Notes under the pieces: generated by a model
What the model saw: the letters and a program-made list of their open reading frames with translations, nothing else
Database searches by the model: none
What the model was told of the DNA's origin: nothing
Translations under genes and position numbers: made by a program
NCBI GenBank assembly: GCA_016845825.1
Contig: JAERSJ010000134.1
Location: 1-39,780 of the forward strand
Source: Methanobacteriota archaeon
GTDB lineage: Archaea > Thermoplasmatota > Poseidoniia > MGIII > CG-Epi1
Reading direction: 5' to 3'
Length of the DNA stretch: 39,780 nucleotides
Part shown: positions 26,402 through 36,300 of the stretch, in pieces
Layout of the letters: the number at the start of each line of letters is the position of its first letter
Position numbering within the stretch: the first letter of the stretch is position 1

Positions 26402-27160
26402 GTGAGAATTGCTGTCTTTCTTTTGATATTGATGCTTTTTGTTCCAAATGGGAGCTCTGAGGCAAGCCCTATGGAACAATCTTACCAAGGAAATCCTGTA
26501 GTTGTTATTAATCTAACCTATGATGCAGGAATTGGTGGTGGCAACGACATTCAGGGAGATATTATAATAGAATTATTTCATAATTGGGCTCCCGTGACAG
26601 TTAACAATTTTGTTAATTTAGTAAATCAATCATTCTATGATGGAATTTTCTTTCACCGTGTAATTGATGATTTTGTCATTCAAACAGGCGACCCAACTTG
26701 TACTGCAGTTGGGGCTTATCCTGCAAGCGACCCCTCATGCGGCAGCAATGGGTCAGATGAAAATATTCCATTCGAAGCTAATGCAAATCTTACTCACATA
26801 AATGGAGCTGTGGGTATGGCTAGAAGTGTAGATCCTGACTCGGCTTCTAGTCAATTTTACATTTGTGATGGGCCACAGCATGGATTAGACAATGGGAATC
26901 GTTCACAGGATGACGACCCCGGATATGCTGTGTTTGGAGTTGTAAGAGAAGGCATGGAACTAGTGAAAGCCGCAGCCCAAGTTCCTACATCCAATGATCC
27001 TCTGAATAGACCTCTCTATGAAGTTCGCGTCAATTCTATAACTTTACAGGGATTTGTTAGTTCCCCTACAAATGAAAAGGAAAATGAAAATACACCAAGT
27101 ATTAGTTTTAGCCTTTCCATCATATCAATAGGATTATTAACACTACTACGTAGAAATTAA
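26402..27160 (+). CDS. Secreted cyclophilin-type peptidyl-prolyl cis-trans isomerase with C-terminal sorting-like tail (GTG start)
   Basis: IIIELFHNWAPVTVNNFVNLVNQSFYDGIFFHRVIDDFVIQTGDP...GAVGMARSVDPDSASSQFYI; tail TPSISFSLSIISIGLLTLLRRN. Confidence 0.93.
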   Translation: MRIAVFLLILMLFVPNGSSEASPMEQSYQGNPVVVINLTYDAGIGGGNDIQGDIIIELFHNWAPVTVNNFVNLVNQSFYDGIFFHRVIDDFVIQTGDPTCTAVGAYPASDPSCGSNGSDENIPFEANANLTHINGAVGMARSVDPDSASSQFYICDGPQHGLDNGNRSQDDDPGYAVFGVVREGMELVKAAAQVPTSNDPLNRPLYEVRVNSITLQGFVSSPTNEKENENTPSISFSLSIISIGLLTLLRRN

Positions 27161-27162
27161 TT

Positions 27163-27876
27163 ATGGATTCAATAATATTTCAAGGAAATGTAATCGGAAT
27201 GCTGGCATACATAGTACCTGCCATGCTTTTCTTTTCTTGGATTATTAAGGAAGTTGAGGAAAACCTAGTAGAGAGAAAATTATACATTGCTTGTGGATTA
27301 GGTGTCGTTCTCGGTACAGGTGCAGACATTATTATGATTCTTGGAGGAATTAATACTTACAATGAAGACATTGGATATGCATCAAAAGTCTTAGTATCGC
27401 CCATTATTATTCTAATTTTCCTATTTATCGGAGTAAATAGGAAAACTTTCAAGGAGGAGAGGGGAGCTCCATACTATTCTGCAGGGTTTGGACTTTTTTA
27501 TGGAGGGGCAATTGAATTTTGGAAATTACTAGTAACTGAAGAAGTACATGATTTGTCTGTATTTGATTTCTTCATTCTTGCATCTTTTGGATTCTCAACT
27601 GTTCTATTTCTTGGAGGTGCAGCAATGTGGATTTCATACGGAATTAAGAGAAGACAAGGTGCCAGAATTGCAAGCAGATTTGCTATTCTCTACTTGGTTT
27701 TATCATTCTTGAATACGCTTGCTCTAGAGGAAATACATTATGATATATATGATACAATTATCGTTCCACTTGTTTCACTTTTGGGATTCTTAGTTGTTTC
27801 TTTTGCCGTTTTTCATCAAGCTAAATTAAAACTACCTCCCATGAAACAAACAAAAAAGAAATCGGTAAAAACCTAG
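27163..27876 (+). CDS. Hypothetical multi-spanning membrane protein
   Basis: 237 aa with about seven hydrophobic segments; start 2 bp after the cyclophilin stop. Confidence 0.75.
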   Translation: MDSIIFQGNVIGMLAYIVPAMLFFSWIIKEVEENLVERKLYIACGLGVVLGTGADIIMILGGINTYNEDIGYASKVLVSPIIILIFLFIGVNRKTFKEERGAPYYSAGFGLFYGGAIEFWKLLVTEEVHDLSVFDFFILASFGFSTVLFLGGAAMWISYGIKRRQGARIASRFAILYLVLSFLNTLALEEIHYDIYDTIIVPLVSLLGFLVVSFAVFHQAKLKLPPMKQTKKKSVKT

Positions 27877-27893
27877 GTTTATTTTGTGTAATA

Positions 27894-29672
27894 ATGGATG
27901 AACGAAGTTTTACAATAATTACTGTGGCAATTTTGATCATATCGCCAATATTGTTATACATGAACAGTGATGAAACTCTAGAGCAAGATTCATCAATAGA
28001 TGATAATGGACTTGTTCCCGTTTGGGAAAGAATAAATCAAAATTTCAACACAACTGGATCATATAGCTATACATTAGAGTCTGGTCAATATGGTACATTA
28101 GGTCCCGAAAGCGTATTCATTGATGTTGATTTGCCAAGTAGCGAATTGGGATGTACAATAACTGATGACTGTCAAGTTCATCTTGGGCTTTGGCTACCTG
28201 ATGTCCCCAACGGAACTAAAATTCCTGTAATTGCTGACGTCGGGCCTTACTACGATGATGGAGATGTAGATGCATTAACACCTGCAAACCGCCTCGGTAA
28301 ATTTTTAATTGAAAATATGGTTCCTCATGGATATGCCGTTGCCCAAGTTTCTGTTTTTGGAACTGGAATGTCAAACCATTGTATGGACTTTATGGGACTA
28401 AGCGAACAGATGGGAATTGATGCTGCCGTAACTTGGCTAGGAACCCAAGATTGGAGCAATGGTAACGTGGGAATTGTTGGAAAATCATACGATGGAACAA
28501 CACCTTGGCAGGCTGCAATGTTTGGTAATCCGCATCTGAAAACTATAATTCCTATTTCTGGATTAATAGGAGTTCATGATTTAATGTGGAGAAATGGATC
28601 TATGGAAGCCAGAGGTTTGGCCATGCATAATGGAGTATACGGCTCATTTGGATGGGATGGAGATAGCGAGGATTGGCAAACTGTATGCAGAGGATATGCT
28701 GAAGGCTACGCAAATGGCCCTGCTGCATATTTGGCTGGAGATGAGGTAAACTACGCAGGCAATACTTACTGGACAGACAGACACTTCCTAGAACGAACTA
28801 TTCAAAATTACAACGGTTCAATTTATTTTATACATGGAATGCAAGATTGGAATGTTGATCCACATATGGCATTTCCAGCCTATAAGCAATTACAACAAGC
28901 AGGATTTGAAATTAAAGGATTATTCGGTCAATGGGGCCATCACTACCCCGATAGGCCTGGAGATCATAATGGAATGTCAGCCGGTAGAGGAGCTGAAGCA
29001 TACCCTATGTCTGTAAGATATGACTGGGCTCAAGATTTGTTAGAATGGTTCAATTATTATTTGTATGAAGGCAATATGAAGCCTGCACTTCATGTAGAAA
29101 TGCAAGATAACTTAGGCGGATGGAGAGTTGAGCAAACATGGCCAGCAAATGACAGAGAGTTCCTACAATTACCGATAGGTGAAGGATTGAATGTTGTTTC
29201 GGGAAGCGGAATAGTTGGACCTACAAACACTTTAACACTTGAAACTGAAATTTTTGAAAATGAAACTCGGATTTCCGGAATGCCCACTTTCCATGTAGAC
29301 GTAACAATACCTCCTGGACAAACTTCAGGACATTTATACATTGAATTAGCAGTTGCCGGAGGAATTCATTTAGGACACGGAGTAATGGACCTTAGGTATC
29401 ATGAAGGTGGAAGAGAATGTGGACAACCTTGTACGGTTACAGGAACTGTTAATGCTAAAATGCAAATGTTTGCATTGGATGTGGTAGTTCCTGCTGGAAA
29501 CGCACTAGAACTAGTCATAACGCAAACAAATGATGACTATATTCCATCGCCAGTAAGCAGCGGATATGTTACAATTGGAGCTAATCAAAATAGTATTTTG
29601 TCATTGCCAATTATTGAAAGAGGACCTGAAGATTTATTCATGCCTCCTATTTGGTATGAAAATAACGAATAA
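27894..29672 (+). CDS. Secreted S15 / CocE-NonD family hydrolase (X-Pro dipeptidyl-peptidase-like)
   Basis: N-terminal signal/TM; GNVGIVGKSYDGTTPWQAAM (nucleophile motif GxSYxG), GSIYFIHGMQDWNVDP, GQWGHHYPDRPG. Confidence 0.88.
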   Translation: MDERSFTIITVAILIISPILLYMNSDETLEQDSSIDDNGLVPVWERINQNFNTTGSYSYTLESGQYGTLGPESVFIDVDLPSSELGCTITDDCQVHLGLWLPDVPNGTKIPVIADVGPYYDDGDVDALTPANRLGKFLIENMVPHGYAVAQVSVFGTGMSNHCMDFMGLSEQMGIDAAVTWLGTQDWSNGNVGIVGKSYDGTTPWQAAMFGNPHLKTIIPISGLIGVHDLMWRNGSMEARGLAMHNGVYGSFGWDGDSEDWQTVCRGYAEGYANGPAAYLAGDEVNYAGNTYWTDRHFLERTIQNYNGSIYFIHGMQDWNVDPHMAFPAYKQLQQAGFEIKGLFGQWGHHYPDRPGDHNGMSAGRGAEAYPMSVRYDWAQDLLEWFNYYLYEGNMKPALHVEMQDNLGGWRVEQTWPANDREFLQLPIGEGLNVVSGSGIVGPTNTLTLETEIFENETRISGMPTFHVDVTIPPGQTSGHLYIELAVAGGIHLGHGVMDLRYHEGGRECGQPCTVTGTVNAKMQMFALDVVVPAGNALELVITQTNDDYIPSPVSSGYVTIGANQNSILSLPIIERGPEDLFMPPIWYENNE

Positions 29673-29673
29673 A

Positions 29674-31365
29674 CTAATCTAATTTACGAGATTCGATTTC
29701 TTCAATTAATCTTTGTGCTTCAGCCAAATCTTCTTCATTTCTTTTTGACTTACTGTCTTCCATATTTTCATCTGGCCTAGTATCTTCTCTACCCTTTAGA
29801 TCAGCTTTTAGAGTATCGATTTCGTGCTTAAGTACATTTATCTCTTCGTTCTCACTATCTTTAAAACTCTTTTCCATTTGTGATAATTGACTTTTAAGAG
29901 ACTTAATTTCTTCGTTCTCTGATTCCAAATTTTGATCATTAATTGTATTCATTTCTTGTCTAAGAAGATTTAGCTCATCCATAAGTGCTGCCATAGCCAT
30001 ATTTTCTTCATCCTTACCAGTATCTAGATCAATGGTCTCGTCTAGAATATCGGGTAAATCTTCGACTAATTCAGACACGGCATTAGGTTTATCAGGTATT
30101 GAATCTTTGGTGATTACTTTTTGATCCCCTTCAAAATTTGTATTTAATTTTTTTTCTTGAAAAGTTGGCTGAGAACCACCTTCATGAAATAAATGAACAT
30201 CCCTCTGTGGGAAGGCGATTACTATGTTTTCCTCTCTAAGCTTTGCGAATACTTGGTGATGAAGATCCGAATTTATTTGTCTCATTTTAATAACATTTTT
30301 AATCCACGCGACTAAAGCAAAATTCAATGTTGAATCGCCGAAGTTTTGGAACCGAACTAGAGGCTTTCTAGTAGGATCATCGTGCTCAATGCTAGGATTT
30401 TCTTTGGCAACTTCTAACAGTGCAGCTTCTACTTCATCTGGATTAGAATCATAAGAAACTCCAACTTCAATTCTCAATCTGTAATATCTGTCTGGCTTTG
30501 TAAGATTTAATATGTTCTGATTTGCTAGAGCATTATTTGGAATTATAATGATTACGTGGTTTACAATATCATAAATTTTTGTTGAACGAAGGCCTATTTC
30601 CCTAATTAAACAATAGGTATCATTAAAATAAATCATATCTCCTGTCTTGAAACCCTGATCAAGCAGAAGAAGAATTCCTGAGAAAAAATTACTAAGGGTG
30701 TCTTGAGCTGCTAATGCTATAACTAAACCAACAACACCTACTCCTGCAACTAAAACTCCGAATTCAACATTAAATGTCGATAAGAAATTTGTAATACCAA
30801 ATACTATTATCAAAATTGAACCAAGAATATCTAACAATGGCCCATATTGCGTGTCTGATTTACCAACATTTATCCAATCAGAAATCAATGGAACTAGATA
30901 ATTGCTGTAAGCTCGTAAAACAAAGACTGTCGCAAATACTACAAAAGAACCGTCGGATATACTTGCCAAAACGATAAACAAAGGCTCGATAGTAGAATTT
31001 GTTTCAGCTATCTCTGTAAAGAAAAAGGATAAACTCCAAGTAATTATTAGCCAAAATACTACTGTTGTAGGGTCCCATTCCCATTTACTTAAACCACGAA
31101 AATAGAGCACTATGGGAATAATAAATGTAAGTGTAAGAAAGATAACAAATGACATTAAAATTAACATCCAAATAGCATCGTCTGTGAAAATGATATAGTC
31201 TTCTCCAGTATTTCTATTTGTTATAGAATAGTAAGGACTTGGCACTATTTTATCGATTGTACTTCGCATTACTGTCATTGTAAATATAGACAAAAAGAAT
31301 CCAAAAATTCTGACAAATGGAAAGTCCTGACGAAGTCCAAATGCCTTTGGCGAAGAAGTACTCAC
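29674..31365 (-). CDS. MscS-family mechanosensitive channel with long C-terminal coiled-coil extension
   Basis: GVVGLVIALAAQDTLSNFFSGILLLLDQGFKTGDMI, IGLRSTKIYDIVNHVIIIIPNNALANQNI. Confidence 0.93.
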   Translation of the reverse strand: MSTSSPKAFGLRQDFPFVRIFGFFLSIFTMTVMRSTIDKIVPSPYYSITNRNTGEDYIIFTDDAIWMLILMSFVIFLTLTFIIPIVLYFRGLSKWEWDPTTVVFWLIITWSLSFFFTEIAETNSTIEPLFIVLASISDGSFVVFATVFVLRAYSNYLVPLISDWINVGKSDTQYGPLLDILGSILIIVFGITNFLSTFNVEFGVLVAGVGVVGLVIALAAQDTLSNFFSGILLLLDQGFKTGDMIYFNDTYCLIREIGLRSTKIYDIVNHVIIIIPNNALANQNILNLTKPDRYYRLRIEVGVSYDSNPDEVEAALLEVAKENPSIEHDDPTRKPLVRFQNFGDSTLNFALVAWIKNVIKMRQINSDLHHQVFAKLREENIVIAFPQRDVHLFHEGGSQPTFQEKKLNTNFEGDQKVITKDSIPDKPNAVSELVEDLPDILDETIDLDTGKDEENMAMAALMDELNLLRQEMNTINDQNLESENEEIKSLKSQLSQMEKSFKDSENEEINVLKHEIDTLKADLKGREDTRPDENMEDSKSKRNEEDLAEAQRLIEEIESRKLD

Positions 31366-31439
31366 AAATATACACTTAAAAATATGTTTATAAATGAATT
31401 AGGTGAAACAGTATATAGCATCGTATTATCACGTATTAA

Positions 31440-31733
31440 ATGAGTGCAGTATTGAAAGACAATGACGTCGCTAACTCCATAAAGGGCATGGATGGATGGG
31501 AATATGACGATGTGTACCGATGTCTGCGCAAAGAATTTGCTTTTGATAGTTTTGAATCTGCCGCAACATTCGTTCAACATGTCGCTAAATTAGCCAGCGA
31601 AGTTGGCCATTATCCAGAAATTTTGATTTACAAAAAAGGCGCTGTCAGAATTACTGCAACTACTTCTGATGAAGGTGGAGTCACAGAAAACGATATCGGA
31701 CTTATTGAAAGCGTAGAAATATTAGTTAGTTAA
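31440..31733 (+). CDS. phhB: Pterin-4a-carbinolamine dehydratase
   Basis: 97 aa; FAFDSFESAATFVQHVAKLASEVGHYPEILIYKKGAVRITATTSDEGGVTENDI matches PCD/DCoH. Confidence 0.9.
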   Translation: MSAVLKDNDVANSIKGMDGWEYDDVYRCLRKEFAFDSFESAATFVQHVAKLASEVGHYPEILIYKKGAVRITATTSDEGGVTENDIGLIESVEILVS

Positions 31734-31752
31734 TTATTTAATTGTAAAAAGC

Positions 31753-31881
31753 TTAGGAAATTGTTAATTCTTTTACAAGATACTCATCCGAATGTTTATC
31801 AATATATTCTATTAAATCTGAGACGTGTGGAGATTCTAGCAAAATTTCATTTGACTCATGGTCTATAATTCGAAATGGCAT
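31753..31881 (-). CDS. Possible 42-aa small protein
   Basis: Hand-translated: MPFRIIDHESNEILLESPHVSDLIEYIDKHSDEYLVKELTIS*; fills an otherwise empty gap, below the ORF track length cutoff. Confidence 0.5.
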   Translation of the reverse strand: MPFRIIDHESNEILLESPHVSDLIEYIDKHSDEYLVKELTIS

Positions 31882-31958
31882 TCACTACACACTGCACTAA
31901 ATTATATATAATTTTCTAAAAGAAATAAGCCTTTATTGGGCCACTTTGATAGGGTGAT

Positions 31959-32831
31959 GTGAAACAATACCTTGACTTAGTTAGTGAAGTCTTAAAACGT
32001 GGAACTAGAAAAGAAAATCGAACTGGTGTCGACACAATTTCAGCATTTAATATTAACTATTCAATCGACCTAAATGAAGGATTTCCATTGCTGACAACCA
32101 AAGAAATTTCCTGGAAGAATATTGTTGTAGAAAATTTATGGTTTTTGTCTGGAGATTTGCATATTGGGCTATTAAAAAAGCACGGTTGTAAGTTTTGGGA
32201 TCACTGGGCCGATGAAGATGGATTTGTACCTAGTGCTTATGGTAATTTTTGGAGGAAATTTCCGATCCATGGGAAAGATGAATACAATGATCAAGTTAAG
32301 TATGTTTTAGAAACCTTGAAAAAGAATCCAAATAGCAGAAGAATGGTAATAACTGCTTGGGCTCCAGGAAATGCTCAAACTAGTGGTTTACCTCCATGTC
32401 ATTTATTATTCATTTTTAATGTTCAATATGGTAAAAACGGAGAACCTAAATTATGCGTTCACTTGACTCAAAGAAGTTGTGATGTCGCCCTAGGAGTTCC
32501 TTACAATATTGCTGGATATTCATTCTTATTACATCTTTTTGCGCATTTATCAGGTATGAAAGTTGGAACTTTTGGACATACTTTAGTTGATGCACACATA
32601 TATACAAAGAAAGCTGATGGAAGCATGGAAGAATACGACCACATTCCTGGCCTGATAGAACAGACTGAGAGAAAAATAAAACCTTTACCTGAGCTTAAAA
32701 TTGATTCAAGCATAAAAACATTAGAAGATGTAATGGATTTATTAGACAAAGATACTGAAACTATAATGTCAAAATTTGAGTTGAAAAATTACAATCCTGA
32801 ACCGTTTATACCTTTCAAAGTTGCCGTATGA
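31959..32831 (+). CDS. thyA: Thymidylate synthase (ThyA type)
   Basis: GFPLLTTKEISWKNIVVENLWFLSGD, LPPCHLLFIFNV, QRSCDVALGVPYNIAGYSFLLHLFA. Confidence 0.97.
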   Translation: MKQYLDLVSEVLKRGTRKENRTGVDTISAFNINYSIDLNEGFPLLTTKEISWKNIVVENLWFLSGDLHIGLLKKHGCKFWDHWADEDGFVPSAYGNFWRKFPIHGKDEYNDQVKYVLETLKKNPNSRRMVITAWAPGNAQTSGLPPCHLLFIFNVQYGKNGEPKLCVHLTQRSCDVALGVPYNIAGYSFLLHLFAHLSGMKVGTFGHTLVDAHIYTKKADGSMEEYDHIPGLIEQTERKIKPLPELKIDSSIKTLEDVMDLLDKDTETIMSKFELKNYNPEPFIPFKVAV

Positions 32832-33292
32832 GAGGAATACTAGTAGCAACGTCACCCGAGGGAGTTATTGGAAAAGATAATACAATTCCTTGGTATTATC
32901 CTGAAGATTTAAAAAGATTTAAGAGATTGACTACTGGAAAGACTGTAGTTATGGGCAGAAATACTTGGGAGTCTTTACCAATAAAGCCCCTACCTGAAAG
33001 AAGAAATATTGTAATAACAAGAAGTTCACTTGAAGAAGTGGAATGCTTCAGAAGTATAGATGAGGCTGTAGACACTTGCGAAGGAGATATTTGGTTTATA
33101 GGGGGTGCTGGAATTTACAAAGAGGCTATGGATTTAGCGGATTGTATAGATATGACTCTTGTACCTGATAGCGTAACTGGAGAGAATTGTATTTACTTCC
33201 CAAAAATAGGAAATGAATGGAAAGGAAGCGAAAAAAAACCTCTAGAAAGTGGTTCTAAATTATTGCATAGAATTTACACCCGTAGGGTGTAA
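32828..33292 (+). CDS. folA: Dihydrofolate reductase
   Basis: GVIGKDNTIPWYYPEDLKRFKRLTTGKTVVMGRNTWESLPIKPLPERRNIVITR, IWFIGGAGIYKEA; 4-bp overlap with thyA. Confidence 0.97.
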   Translation: MRGILVATSPEGVIGKDNTIPWYYPEDLKRFKRLTTGKTVVMGRNTWESLPIKPLPERRNIVITRSSLEEVECFRSIDEAVDTCEGDIWFIGGAGIYKEAMDLADCIDMTLVPDSVTGENCIYFPKIGNEWKGSEKKPLESGSKLLHRIYTRRV

Positions 33293-33334
33293 CACACCTT
33301 TATATCTATACGGCCTAGGCAACTACGGAGAAAT

Positions 33335-36300
33335 ATGTCTCGTAAAATAACTGCTTTCTTGCTAGCCATGCTGATGCTACCACTTTCAGCTATGAACACA
33401 TTAGCTGATGAAAATGATCCTGATTTATCAATAAATGAGATAAGTTTTAGTGATGATTCACCCACAGGAGGTGATGAGATAACTATTACCGCAGAGGTCG
33501 CAAATGATGGGGGGACTAGTGGACTAATTACTGTAACTACAAATGTTAGTTTTTACTATGATGGAAACTTTATTGCTAAAGAAACAATAACTATTCCCGG
33601 TGGAAATACCGCAGACGCTGAAACTGAATGGACTGCTGTGGGAGGATCTCACAAAATTAAAGTAATTGTTGATGAAGAAGAGCAAATTACTGAATCTGAC
33701 GAAGATAATAATGAGGAAACCGAAGATATTGCCGTTTCATATCCGCCCATATTGCTTTTAGACGATGATAACAGCGGAAATAATGGTGGTTCGAGGACTG
33801 AAACTGACTCATACTATGCCAATGCCCTTGACAATCTTACTAATCCTATTGCATATGATATAGTAAGAGTCAATAGTAGTGCTGATGCTCCTGGAATAGA
33901 TGTTTTATCAGAATATCAAATGATTATTTGGGTATGTGGAACTGACTACCAAAGTGGAGATACTGACGTAACTTTTACGGATAACGACAAATCAAATGTC
34001 GCAGAATATCTAGAGGATGGAGGGGCTATGTGGGTTATAGGAATGGATATTTTGTATGATTTTGATACATCAGACGGTGATCGTAGCGCTGGTGACTTTG
34101 AACACGATTATCTTGGCGTTAGTTATGCCGATAATGACAGGGCAACACCTGCTGTAGTGTATGGTGTAGACGATGATCCTATTTCTGACGGTATAGAATA
34201 CAATGCTGATGCGATAAGCTCAGATTTTGCAGATGATATTGATCCTAGAAGTGGATTTGAAAAAGTCTTAAGTTCAAATGGAGACTATAATATTTCAACC
34301 ATAAGAACTGAAGATGAATTCAAATTGGTATTCATGACTATCGATTTTAGTTCTATTACGAGTAGCGATGATAGGGACGAATTTATGGAAAACGTTGTTG
34401 AATACCTTGTTGAACAACTAGAAAATGATGTAAGTTTAAGCCGATTTAATACACCTAGAGATGAAGAGACTGTTGAACCTAACGTTGAAAACATTGTAAA
34501 TGTTACAGTAAGAAACAGAGGTACTGAAGACCAGGATAGTATTCAAGTTTCATTAGAAATTACATGTTTGAATAGTTCATACACATTTACTGATTCTGAA
34601 ACTATTTCGCTGGATTCAGGCACTGGTGCTTTTGTTGAGTTTGAATGGGACACTCCTGATGATGAAGATTATGTTTATCAGATAAAGAGTAAGGCCACAA
34701 TTTCAAATGATGAAAAAGAAGAAAATAATGAGAAGATTATCAAAGTCAATACATATGTTACATATGATTTAGAAGTAAAAGACGCACGTGTTACTCCGAT
34801 GATAGCTGAGAAAGATGAAGAAAGAGAAATGAGCGTAATTGTCACAAATAGTGGAGATGTTACAATGAATTCTGAAGTTAGCGGTAAAATTTACGATGGA
34901 GCTGGAAACGTTGTTGAAAATTTAGGAAACAAAGATGTTGAAGATTTAGCTCCAGATGAAAGCTTAACGCTCACATGGGAATGGGAAACTGATGATTATG
35001 GAACTTTTTGGTTTGAAGCTAAAGTAATAGATGATAATGATGAAGTTCCAGAAAATGATATCATTGATTCAATGATGAGAAGTGTCGATGTTGAATTTAG
35101 TGATGACATGGAAAGCGGCGTCAATGGGTGGACTAATTACAAATCATTAAGCAATCCATGGCATTTAATCGATACTGATGAGGATGGTAACAGAGAAGCT
35201 TCTAGCCCAACTCACGCAATGTGGGTAGGAGATGAATCTAAGGGAGATGGAGAATATGACAATAATTGGGACTTCTCTGTTTATACAAGTGAAGAAATCT
35301 CACTTGGTCAAACTAATCCACAGATGTCTGTTGATATTTGGTATAGTACTGAATTTAGTTGGGACGGAGGTAATGTTCAAATTACAACAGACGATGGGGA
35401 AACTTGGGAAGTAATCAACCCTGATGGTGGATATCCTGATGATGCCGTAGTTGGATTGGACAATGAACCTGGATATACTGGAACTTCTGGCGAAGGAGAT
35501 ACTGCTGATTGGGAAACTGCATCCTTTAGTCTTGCAAACTATACTAATCAAGATGTAAGATTCAAATTCAGGTTTGGGACAGATTCAAGTGTAGAAGCCT
35601 ACGAAGGATGGTATATTGATAATATTGAAGTTAGCAGCGGAACTGAAACTCACTTTGAAGATGATTTTGAAGATGGTGACGGAGACTGGATGGCCGATAT
35701 TGTTGAAAGTGAGTGGAATTACTACAGCAACAAATCCTATTCTGGAGATTATTCGTGGTATTTAGGAAACCCAAGTACTGAAACTTACAGTGCATCTCTA
35801 AATGATTCTCTTGAATCTCCTACATTTGACATCGGCGACGGTGCTGAAAAATATGTGTCTGCTATGATATGGTTTGCAATTGACGGTCCAAATGATTTTG
35901 TTAACCTAGAAATAAATCAATCTGGCGAATGGGAACTTTTAGAAACTTTCCCCGGAGATGATGGAGATTACTCTAGCGAATATGATGGAGCTGACGAAAA
36001 TGGATGGCTCTATTTTGAAAGCGATGTAAGTGAGTATGAAGACGATGTTTCATTCAGACTCAGATTTGAATCTAATACCTTCACTCAACTTGAGGGATTA
36101 TATGTTGATAATTTTGCAGTTTATAGTCTTCCGCCAATACCTAACGATGTTGGAACTAAAGAACTAGATTCGCCTAGCACAGCTAAACCAGGAAGATCTG
36201 TAACTTTTACTTCTGAAATCTACAATTTTGGAACAAATGATCAAGATGATTTTGAAATAAGAGGTACAGTAACGAGAGATGATGGTACTGAAGTTTACAA

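Noticed and set aside
27869-27880. 12-bp palindrome AAACCTAGGTTT
   Set aside because: Overlaps the stop codon of the 237-aa ORF; short, without spacer or promoter context; could be chance.
33276-33290. ACACCC-GTA-GGGTGT hairpin at the end of folA as a terminator
   Set aside because: Lies mostly within the coding sequence, has only a 6-bp stem with a 3-nt loop and no T-run; kept only as a note.
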